Origin: Nostoc linckia z4
GTDB taxonomy: Bacteria; Cyanobacteriota; Cyanobacteriia; Cyanobacteriales; Nostocaceae
NCBI RefSeq assembly: GCF_002608075.1
Contig: NZ_LAHA01000051.1
Span: 394-54,587, forward strand
Length of the DNA: 54,194 nt
Direction: 5' to 3'
Every line of letters starts with the position of its first letter. Within the stretch, counting starts at the first letter, position 1. The notes beneath the pieces were generated by a model. The model worked only from the letters and a program-made list of their open reading frames with translations. It ran no database searches and was not told where the DNA came from. The position numbers and the translations under genes were made by a program. Shown piece after piece: positions 34,006 through 41,090 of the stretch.

Positions 34006-34352
34006 TCTTGGATTTTGTTTTTCTAGATTGTAGCCATCGTTGTGTTAAAAAAGTCATGAATTACGTGAAAACCCATTATATCCGTACAGTGTTTCTGTGG
34101 CAGGCTAGCAAAAAATACACAAAAGGTCAAGATGACAGCATTATAAGGCCAGCAATTTGAGATTTGAGATCGTTTCAATACTCCTACACAGAAGCAAACT
34201 AAATGCCCTGTCACTGGTGGCCGGAAAAATCCCAAAAATTTAACTACCTTCTTGCCCCCTGCCTTAAAAGCAATCCCTAACACCAGAAAGGACGGGATTG
34301 ATTACCTTTGCCCATTGCCTATTCCCTATTGCCTACCCAAAGGGCTTAGCGA
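34006..34352. other. Spacer between the TPR-CHAT gene and its paralog
   Basis: About 350 bp. An 86-codon reverse frame (34023-34283) has no recognisable features. There is a CCCATTGCCTATTCCCTATT STRR fragment near 34310-34335. No gene called. Confidence 0.5.
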
Positions 34353-35051
34353 TTAATTTTCTGTTTGCTCTGTAGTCGATTGACCATCAGAATATAATTG
34401 ACTGATTAATGCCTGTACTAGGACTTGTGGGTCATCGGTTTCAACAGCCAGCTGCTGGGCAATCTGATGGCGTAAATTTTCATCATGCTGCAACATCACA
34501 AATAGTTCTTCTAGGGTGACAGTTTGATATTCTCCCTCTGGCAAATTTTCTTCTTCATTTAATTCCTGGGATGCTGGGGTGATTGGTTGAGATGGCAAAG
34601 TAGTAATCGCAGCGTCCGGCCCTTCATATTCCCAAACTGGTTCGCCTTGATTGCGTTTTAATAACTGCATCCCGATATTATGGGCAACATCTGTGATTTC
34701 GCCGATGCCTAAATCACCAAATTGCACCAACCGGGCAGCCATTTCATTATTAGGTGTTGGTGATGCTAGTAACCTGTCACCAAAGCGTTTCAACCACTCG
34801 ACCCAGCGTTCAGTTGTAACGCGATGTTCAATATTATGTAGCCACTTGCGTGCCCAAGCTTCACCTCGTGCTTGATTTACTCCTTGCAACAGTTCGTTGA
34901 AAAGAAATTCCAGATCCGTATCAGTTAGAGGTGGTGCTGGTTGTTTTTGCACATTCCCCCTAGCTTTTGAGGCAGTTTGTTTTCTACCAAATAAGCTCTG
35001 AAAAAGCTTTTTGAGCCATTGAACTAGCCGCTTGAGCATCTGTTGCACCAT
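34353..35051 (-). CDS. Paralog of the TPR-CHAT N-terminal domain
   Basis: 232 residues, colinear with the first part of the downstream TPR-CHAT protein. Both start with MLKR/MLRR and a basic amphipathic helix. Both share LTDTDLEFLFNELLQGVNQA, RWVEWLKRFGDRLLASPTPN, FGDLGIGEITDVAHNIGMQL and a single WEYEGPD motif, where the large protein has three WEYDEPD copies. It lacks TPR and CHAT parts and ends in an acidic helical segment (TVTLEELFVMLQHDENLRHQ). An adaptor or competitor of the large protein is a reasonable inference. ATG 35051 is used; ATG 35039 is an alternative. Confidence 0.85.
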   Translation of the reverse strand: MVQQMLKRLVQWLKKLFQSLFGRKQTASKARGNVQKQPAPPLTDTDLEFLFNELLQGVNQARGEAWARKWLHNIEHRVTTERWVEWLKRFGDRLLASPTPNNEMAARLVQFGDLGIGEITDVAHNIGMQLLKRNQGEPVWEYEGPDAAITTLPSQPITPASQELNEEENLPEGEYQTVTLEELFVMLQHDENLRHQIAQQLAVETDDPQVLVQALISQLYSDGQSTTEQTEN

Positions 35052-35423
35052 TGAGTGTTGTTTATCCTTAAGATTGTAGCGATCGCATCGCGCTATGGCG
35101 TTAGTTCGTCAAGAAAATTCGGGATTGGGCAAACAGCGTATGGGGCATACTAAGAGGACAAGGGGAAAGGGAAAGGGGTAAGGGGAAAAGGGAAAGATTA
35201 AATTTATTCCTTTTCCCTTTTCTCGGTTGGTGAGCTTGCCTGTCCTGAGCTTTGTCGTTGGCGTTGGCGAAGCCTCTCGTAGAGAAGCCTCTTGTAGAGA
35301 AGGGTCGAACCATTAACCTTTTCCCCTGAGCAATGACCAATGACCAATGACTAATTTAGAACAAATGTACTAAATGGTATGCTATAATTCGGATGCATCG
35401 ATGGTGAAATCATAGTAAAAAAT
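35052..35423. other. Spacer with STRR and mobile-repeat fragments
   Basis: No gene. 35155-35222 holds GGGAAAGGGGTAAGGGGAAA with its complement. 35225-35320 holds a GGTTGGTGAGCTTGCCTGTC / GCCTCTCGTAGAGAAGCCTC repeat typical of dispersed cyanobacterial elements. Confidence 0.65.
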
Positions 35424-35570
35424 ATGTTCTCTTGGCTTGCTTTTCTTGGTGCAAAAGTTTACGGATTAAATTTAGTGCAATTGGTATGGGTACATCGACA
35501 AACAAAGCAGGTACCAGAGATTAAAATAATTGAATCCCAAATTCGACTCGGTGCTATTAATCAACGTTAA
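35424..35570 (+). CDS. Possible 48-residue protein upstream of dnaX
   Basis: ATG 35424 to TAA 35570, followed 24 bp later by the dnaX start. The product starts with a hydrophobic helix (MFSWLAFLGAKVYGLNLVQL) and has a charged second half (WVHRQTKQVPEIKIIESQIR). Composition is protein-like and the spacing fits an operon with dnaX, but there is no motif and no clear ribosome binding site. It may be a small membrane peptide or a leader-type ORF. Low certainty. Confidence 0.35.
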   Translation: MFSWLAFLGAKVYGLNLVQLVWVHRQTKQVPEIKIIESQIRLGAINQR

Positions 35571-35593
35571 AAGGCATTGAAGTCCATATTTCC

Positions 35594-38548
35594 ATGTCTT
35601 ACGAACCCCTGCACCACAAGTATCGCCCCAAGAGTTTTGCTCAATTGGTAGGCCAAGAGGCGATCGCCACTACTCTCACAAATGCGATCGGTACATCCAA
35701 AATCGCCCCCGCCTATTTATTCACTGGGCCTAGAGGTACGGGGAAAACTTCCAGTGCCCGAATTCTAGCTAAGTCTCTCAATTGTCTTAAAAGTGACAAG
35801 CCCACCGCCGACCCCTGCGGTGTCTGTAATGTATGTCAGGGAATCACCAAAGGCTATTCCTTAGATGTAATTGAAATTGACGCGGCTAGCAACACTGGTG
35901 TCGATAATATCCGCGAGTTGATTGAAAAAGCTCAGTTTGCTCCTGTGGAGTGTCGCTATAAGGTTTATGTCATTGATGAATGCTTAACCGGAGATTCTCT
36001 GGTCTTGACTGATGAGGGACTTCACAGAATTGACGATCCCAAAATTAAAGGCAAGAAGGTTCTGAGTTACAACGACTCATTAGGTAAGTGGGAATTTAAG
36101 AAAGTTGTCAGGTGGTTAGACCAAGGAGAACGGCAAACGCTGGTTATCAAGACAACTAATCGAGAAATTAGATGTACGGGTAATCATTTAATCAGGACAA
36201 ACCAGGGATGGATACCAGCAAAGGACGTAAAAGAAGGAGTAAAGATACTATCCCCTGTGAATGTGGATGTGGCATCCTCATTTATAAATTTGGTATCGAT
36301 GGACGCACCCGAAGATTCGTTAGAGGGCATCAGTTTAAAGGCAACACATTTGGGCAAAAATCATACGACCTACAATCTATTCTTGAACAAGCGGAATTAC
36401 TCCGGCCTTTGTGTGCCTGCGGATGTGGCGAAAAACTTGATATCCCTACATTTTGTCCACAAATTCAATTGCACACAGAAGGATTCTCTGGGGTGGAAAA
36501 TCAACTCATTGCCACTTGGCTCACAGCAATGGGATATTCAGCCGCAGCAAAGTTTTACACCAGAAGTAGTACAACAAAAACATACTACTACATACACATG
36601 GGTGCAAGCACCAGTAGAAAATGGCTCGCAGACCTTAAACAATATTCCATCCCATCAATGGATTACAAGTTTGGAAACAGTCGAATCTGTTCGCCTCGCT
36701 GGGTTTGAGCGAGTTTACGACATTGAAGTAGCAGATAATCATAACTTTGTGGCAAATGGACTTTTGGTGCATAATTGCCACATGCTCAGTAATCAGGCAT
36801 TCAACGCGTTATTAAAAACACTTGAAGAACCACCAAAACACGTAGTTTTTGTTTTAGCAACAACAGACCCGCAAAGGGTGTTACCGACAATTATTTCACG
36901 TTGTCAGCGGTTCGATTTTAGACGTATTCAGCTAGAGGCGATGGTTAAGCATTTAAGTGACATCGCCTCTAAAGAAAACATTAATATTTCACCGGATGCT
37001 GTAACTTTGGTAGCCCAACTTTCTCAAGGGGGGTTACGGGATGCTGAAAGTTTGCTCGACCAATTGGCTTTATTACCAGGTGAAGTGACACCAGATAAAG
37101 TTTGGGATTTGGTGGGGACGGTAAGCGAACAAGACTTATTAAAGCTATTAAATGCCATTGCTCAGGACAAACCAGAAGCAGTTCTCGACTATACGCACCA
37201 CATTTTAGATCGCGGTCGAGAACCGTTGACTGTTCTGCAAAATCTCGCTGCTTTTTACCGCGATTTACTAATTGCCAAAACAGCACCCAATCGCCACGAT
37301 TTAGTTGCTTGTACTCAGCAAACTTGGAAAGCGCTGGTGGAGTTTGCCCAAAACTGGCACACAACTACGATTTTGACAGGACAAAAACACCTGCGAGAAG
37401 CTGAAGTACAAATCAAAAACAGTACCCAGCCGCGTTTGTGGTTGGAGGTAACATTATTAGGATTGTTACCAAGTGCAACGAATATTCAGCCACAAGCCCC
37501 AAATGTAGCACCTGCTGTATCTTACAAGTATCCTTCAGCAATTGTCACATCATCTACCCCAAATAATGGGCAAACAAATCACAATTCTGGAAACCATCAT
37601 CAACCAGCTGTCCCAAATCAGGCTGTCACATCATCAACCCCAAATAATGGGCAAATAAATCACAATTCTGTAAACCATCATCAACCAGCTGTCCCAAATC
37701 AGGCTGTCACATCATCTACCCCAGATAATGGGCAAATAAATCACAATTCTGGAAACCATCATCAACCAACTGTCCCAAATCAGGCTGTCACATCATCTAC
37801 CCCAGATAATGGGCAAATAAATCACAATTCTGCTACTAACTCGGTTTCATTACCAACGCCAGAAACCCCAGCACCTACAAACAATCAACCAGCCACCTCA
37901 GAAGTTGTTGAGACGCCGCAATACGACTTAACTCAAGTTTGGCAACAGGTACTCGCTAACTTTCAACCAATCTCAAGGCGAGAACTGCTACGTCAAATGT
38001 GTCAACTCATCGAATTCGATGGCACAGTGGCTTATATTGCCATCAAACAGGCATGGTTTGAAAAAGTTAAATCCGATCTACCCATAATTGTTGTAGCTTT
38101 CCAGCAGACTTTCCAACGGGAAGTTAAAGTAAATCTGGAAAAAGCAACTTCATTAAACTCTAACCCAGGAAAAAAAGCCCCTGCACGGCAAGATTCTACT
38201 CGCCCTCAGCAACCACCTACTCCCATTTCCAATGGGCAAATTCCGCCTCCAGCACCAGTACCACAGCTAGTTACTCCACAACCAGCACCAACACCACCAG
38301 TAAAAACCGAGTCCGCATCCAGGAACGGCAATGGACACGTGAATGGAAATGGTGTAAAATCCATGCCTCCACCACTAACCCAAACACCTCCACCTAATTG
38401 GGAACCTGATGAAGTGGCGATCGCAGCTCAACGTTTAGCAGAATTTTTCAACGGTCAAATTATCCGGTTTACAGATGATTCCCCAGAATTTTCTGATTCG
38501 ATGGCTACACCTGAATGGGCAGAAGAATCGGAAGTTGATGATGAATGA
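35594..38548 (+). CDS. dnaX: DNA polymerase III subunits gamma/tau, intein-containing precursor
   Basis: 984-residue precursor; about 719 residues after splicing. DnaX is the clamp-loader ATPase. N-extein: MSYEPLHHKYRPKSFAQLVG, Walker A GPRGTGKTSS (near residue 45), four zinc Cys around CGVCNVC, and Walker B VYVIDE. The intein is inserted exactly after this DE, and the C-extein resumes with CHMLSNQAFNALLKTLEEPP, then sensor 1 LATTDPQRVLPTI and the Arg-finger SRCQRFDFRRI. The tau part contains four 27-residue repeats and a Pro-rich linker, then QVWQQVLANFQPISRRELLR. Intein removal is needed for an active ATPase. An ATG-less upstream ORF ends 24 bp earlier. Confidence 0.97.
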   Translation: MSYEPLHHKYRPKSFAQLVGQEAIATTLTNAIGTSKIAPAYLFTGPRGTGKTSSARILAKSLNCLKSDKPTADPCGVCNVCQGITKGYSLDVIEIDAASNTGVDNIRELIEKAQFAPVECRYKVYVIDECLTGDSLVLTDEGLHRIDDPKIKGKKVLSYNDSLGKWEFKKVVRWLDQGERQTLVIKTTNREIRCTGNHLIRTNQGWIPAKDVKEGVKILSPVNVDVASSFINLVSMDAPEDSLEGISLKATHLGKNHTTYNLFLNKRNYSGLCVPADVAKNLISLHFVHKFNCTQKDSLGWKINSLPLGSQQWDIQPQQSFTPEVVQQKHTTTYTWVQAPVENGSQTLNNIPSHQWITSLETVESVRLAGFERVYDIEVADNHNFVANGLLVHNCHMLSNQAFNALLKTLEEPPKHVVFVLATTDPQRVLPTIISRCQRFDFRRIQLEAMVKHLSDIASKENINISPDAVTLVAQLSQGGLRDAESLLDQLALLPGEVTPDKVWDLVGTVSEQDLLKLLNAIAQDKPEAVLDYTHHILDRGREPLTVLQNLAAFYRDLLIAKTAPNRHDLVACTQQTWKALVEFAQNWHTTTILTGQKHLREAEVQIKNSTQPRLWLEVTLLGLLPSATNIQPQAPNVAPAVSYKYPSAIVTSSTPNNGQTNHNSGNHHQPAVPNQAVTSSTPNNGQINHNSVNHHQPAVPNQAVTSSTPDNGQINHNSGNHHQPTVPNQAVTSSTPDNGQINHNSATNSVSLPTPETPAPTNNQPATSEVVETPQYDLTQVWQQVLANFQPISRRELLRQMCQLIEFDGTVAYIAIKQAWFEKVKSDLPIIVVAFQQTFQREVKVNLEKATSLNSNPGKKAPARQDSTRPQQPPTPISNGQIPPPAPVPQLVTPQPAPTPPVKTESASRNGNGHVNGNGVKSMPPPLTQTPPPNWEPDEVAIAAQRLAEFFNGQIIRFTDDSPEFSDSMATPEWAEESEVDDE
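35981..36775 (+). mobile_element. DnaX intein, 265 aa, inserted at Walker B
   Basis: In-frame insertion between IDE and CHML. Block A is CLTGDSLVLTDEGL with Cys1. Block B has the T-G-N-H tetrad at intein residues 66-69 (CTGNHLIRTNQGW). The C-terminal blocks are VYDIEVADNHNFVANGLLVH with the final His-Asn, followed by Cys+1. All residues for class 1 splicing are present. In the dnaX frame, the ~130 residues between splicing blocks show no recognised LAGLIDADG or HNH motif. The same DNA carries the other-frame ORF at 36208-36708. Confidence 0.95.
36208..36708 (+). CDS. Overprinted homing-endonuclease-like ORF inside the DnaX intein
   Basis: 166 codons, entirely within the intein but in another frame (offset +2 from dnaX). 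A stop at 36181-36183 closes the frame upstream; ATG 36208 is the first start and AGGA lies 12 bases before it. The product is not random: IPCECGCG (15-22), GRTRRFVRGHQFKG (32-45) and LRPLCACGCGEKLDIP (65-80) look like paired zinc knuckles of homing or HNH-type nucleases. The C-terminal WLADLKQYSIPSMDYKF (139-155) resembles the end of LAGLIDADG nucleases (PxxxPSMxYK). It reads through into splicing-domain codons. It could be a nested free-standing nuclease or a frameshifted relic. Confidence 0.55.
   Translation: MDTSKGRKRRSKDTIPCECGCGILIYKFGIDGRTRRFVRGHQFKGNTFGQKSYDLQSILEQAELLRPLCACGCGEKLDIPTFCPQIQLHTEGFSGVENQLIATWLTAMGYSAAAKFYTRSSTTKTYYYIHMGASTSRKWLADLKQYSIPSMDYKFGNSRICSPRWV
37544..37832 (+). 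repeat. 81-bp tandem repeats in the tau region of dnaX
   Basis: Units begin at 37544, 37625, 37706 and 37787 (the last partial), each with GTCACATCATC. Each full unit encodes 27 residues of the type VTSSTPNNGQ-xNHNS-xNHHQP. Units differ by only a few bases, so the array is recent. It lies in the flexible linker between ATPase core and polymerase-binding part. Confidence 0.93.
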
Positions 38549-38559
38549 ATTGGGTGTGG

Positions 38560-38700
38560 GGCATTGGGCAAACAGGGAGCAGGGGAAAGGGAAAGGGGTA
38601 AGGGGAAAAGGGGAAAGATTAAATTTATTCCTTTTCCCTTTAACCTTTAACCTTTTCCCCATCTCCCCATCTCCCCATCTCCCTAGTCCCCAGTCCCAGT
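38560..38700. repeat. STRR tract between dnaX and the glycosyltransferase gene
   Basis: GGGAAAGGGGTAAGGGGAAA (38585-38620) is followed by TTCCCTTTAACCTTTAACC and ATCTCCCCATCTCCCCATCT (38628-38690). The two genes converge here. The repeat also makes long but meaningless open frames on both strands. Confidence 0.85.
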
Positions 38701-40089
38701 ATGCAAGGTTTTCACCCATTTCAGGCGCTTTGGTCTGATGGACATACGGGCGGTTGTGCTGCTCATGACTATTAGCCAGTGCAGCATGTATAAATTGCCG
38801 CGTATGGTTTGTAGCAATAAGGTAAAGTACGTAGAAAACGAGAATTCCCGTTCTTGACGTATTCGTCTTAAGCCTGTGAACATGCCGATGGTTGACATGG
38901 TGATGGACAAGCTGGTGATGGGGGTTAATATTGGCGGACGATGACGAGCGATCGCCATTAATAAATCTGGTACTGCTGCTGTGGGCAAAATATACATAAT
39001 CAGCATAAACATCAGCAAATCCCAGCTTTTGCGGGTTCCCATGCGATTTTTGAGAATTAAATCCCAATAATCCAGGTAACGCTGATATCCACCTTCCGCC
39101 CAACGGTTGCGCTGATGCCAGAGTGCAATTGCCTTTGTCACTCCTTCTTCTTGCACTGCTGGATGGGAAACACACTCAATATCCCATTGTTCCAAATGTA
39201 GGCGGATTGTTAAATCCAAGTCATCGGTGATGGTTTCTTCATTCCAGCCACCGCAGCTTAACAGGGCTGAACGTCTGACAAATTGACCATTACCGCGCAA
39301 TTCGCCAATTCCACCAAGGGCTGTGCGCTGTTGTTGAAACCAGGTATCGAGTGCCATTTCGGCCATTTGACCCTTAGTCCAAAAATTATCTTTGGCGTTG
39401 GCGATCGCTTTTCGCACTTGCACCGCCCCGACATTTTCTCTTTGGAATAAAGGTATTACCTGTGATAATAAGTCTGGTGTTACTTGGGCATCAGCATCAA
39501 ATACAGCGATGATTTCGCCCTTGGAAAGCGGTAGTACTTGATTTAGTGCCCCTGATTTTCCGCCACTAGCGTCTGCTGAGCGCGTCAGTACTTTTAGTTT
39601 GTCATATTTGTGCTGTAGTTCTGCTAATAAATGGGGCGTATTATCAGTACTGCGATCGTCAATTATCCATACTTCGTATTTGCCATCTGGATAATCCAGA
39701 TTACAAAGATTTTGGACTAATTTACCAATTACCGCTTCCTCATTTTTCGCAGCCACTAACACAGATACATAGGGATAATCTCCCTGCATTTCTTTTGGTG
39801 AGCGACGAGGTTTAGTAAACACTACCACCAAAGCATGAAGACTTAAAATGGTGGTCAATCCTAATATGAATATAGATGCCCAAGAAACTAAATGCAGAGC
39901 GATCGTGCCACTCCAGACAATAGTCAAGACCAGAGCTGCTTTACCTCTACGACCTTGAAACCGGGATGGTAGAGACATAGATTTTGTCTCTAACACAGAC
40001 TCCTCATCTACTGAGAGGTCAGACAACAAAGAGTTGAGTGGATCGAGCTCTTGATAAGAATCTTCTTCGGGCCAGGAATTCGCTGGCAT
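38683..40089 (-). CDS. Processive family 2 glycosyltransferase, membrane-bound
   Basis: 468 residues from ATG 40089 (a TTG 21 bases upstream extends the frame). Two N-terminal membrane helices (ALVLTIVWSGTIALHLVSWA, IFILGLTTILSLHALVVVF) precede a GT-A domain with VSVLVAAKNEEAVIGKLVQN, WIIDDRSTDNT, the D-x-D motif VFDADAQV, catalytic TDDLDL and the processive QxxRW motif (HQRNRWAEGG). Two or more C-terminal helices follow (LLMFMLIMYILPTAAVPDLL). It should polymerise or transfer sugars from a nucleotide donor across the inner membrane, like cellulose/hyaluronan-type synthases. It lacks a PilZ domain. The product is unknown. Confidence 0.93.
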   Translation of the reverse strand: MPANSWPEEDSYQELDPLNSLLSDLSVDEESVLETKSMSLPSRFQGRRGKAALVLTIVWSGTIALHLVSWASIFILGLTTILSLHALVVVFTKPRRSPKEMQGDYPYVSVLVAAKNEEAVIGKLVQNLCNLDYPDGKYEVWIIDDRSTDNTPHLLAELQHKYDKLKVLTRSADASGGKSGALNQVLPLSKGEIIAVFDADAQVTPDLLSQVIPLFQRENVGAVQVRKAIANAKDNFWTKGQMAEMALDTWFQQQRTALGGIGELRGNGQFVRRSALLSCGGWNEETITDDLDLTIRLHLEQWDIECVSHPAVQEEGVTKAIALWHQRNRWAEGGYQRYLDYWDLILKNRMGTRKSWDLLMFMLIMYILPTAAVPDLLMAIARHRPPILTPITSLSITMSTIGMFTGLRRIRQEREFSFSTYFTLLLQTIRGNLYMLHWLIVMSSTTARMSIRPKRLKWVKTLHTGTGD

Positions 40090-40650
40090 AGGTTGGGTTG
40101 CTTGATTCAAAAACCACTATTTGTGTACAGTTAGTAATTTTACGGACAAATATCCCTAATTACTTTTTCCGATATTAATCGAAATGGGCAAACTATAGTA
40201 CCCAGCATCCCTAAGCCAAGAGCTTCTGGGACTACCATTGTTCTCGCTGCTACTGTGTTTAATTGCCTTGCATTAACCACATTTGCCACTCTTAGATACA
40301 AGCTTGATTCCTTTGATAGCCCCTTGGCTAGGAAGCTTGTAGACTATAGAGCTTCAGCAACGGAAACTCTAGTTTAGGCCAAGTGATAGCAAGGCAGCAG
40401 CACTTTGTTCTGGGAAGAAACACGCAATAACGGTATCCACCACTTGTGAGCAGGGATTTTTTAGTGTATTGCCCCCAACTTTGACAAAAGTTAACGCAGC
40501 CTTATTGTAACCGAAATTTTAATATTTCTTAGCAGTAACTTCATTTATTGAGTATGGGGAATGTCCCAGTATGTGCCTTATACACATTTTTTGGGAATAC
40601 TACTTAAGAGTCTATCGCCAGTTGCTAATTAACTTGAGGAATATTGAATA
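40090..40650. other. Divergent promoter region, no gene seen
   Basis: About 560 bp between the divergent GT2 and EbsA-like genes. No STRR, MITE or obvious hairpin was recognised, unlike most spacers here. No motif could be assigned. Confidence 0.45.
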
Positions 40651-41025
40651 ATGTCTATCGACCAACTCCAGCCAGCAACTCAACAACAAGCCAGTGTTTA
40701 TTTACCTTACGTCCAGGGTGCTAAGAGGAATTTTTTACCTTTTGCCATTAGTCTTTATCAAAAAGGAGTTTTGGAGGGACACCGAAAGATAGAAGCTAGT
40801 GAAAATGTTCCTTTTGTCGCTTCCTGGAATGTTGCTACCCTACCTTCAGATTTAACACGTTGCCGAGTGCAGTTTGATGGCAATGCTGAACTGAGTTATG
40901 AACTGATGATGGCGAGTTTCGAGTTTATTAATTATTTAATTGAACTTATGGAAAACTATAAACGTTATCGTGCCACTGATTTTTCCCAGGGATTTTATCG
41001 CAAGCTGCTACGCATAGATGAGTGA
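40651..41025 (+). CDS. Small conserved cyanobacterial protein, possibly EbsA-like
   Basis: 124 residues, cytoplasmic, no membrane helix. It reads as one compact domain: VYLPYVQGAKRNFLPFAISL, VPFVASWNVATLPSDLTRCR, VQFDGNAELSYELMMASFEF and a C-terminal helix INYLIELMENYKRYRATDF. The general look matches the EbsA family, which assists type IV pilus assembly and suppresses biofilm in cyanobacteria, but I recall this only in outline and give no symbol. TGAGGA lies about 13 bases before ATG 40651. It is convergent with the kinase-receptor gene. Confidence 0.8.
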   Translation: MSIDQLQPATQQQASVYLPYVQGAKRNFLPFAISLYQKGVLEGHRKIEASENVPFVASWNVATLPSDLTRCRVQFDGNAELSYELMMASFEFINYLIELMENYKRYRATDFSQGFYRKLLRIDE

Positions 41026-41090
41026 CGGTTGTAAAAAAGCGGATTCTCGGTTTTTACAAAAAATCGGGAATCTTAACTTATTCCTGGTAA

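Noticed and set aside
38435..39175. 246-codon reverse ORF
   Set aside because: Mixed reading of the dnaX 3' end (antisense), an STRR and the out-of-frame glycosyltransferase gene; no coherent domain.
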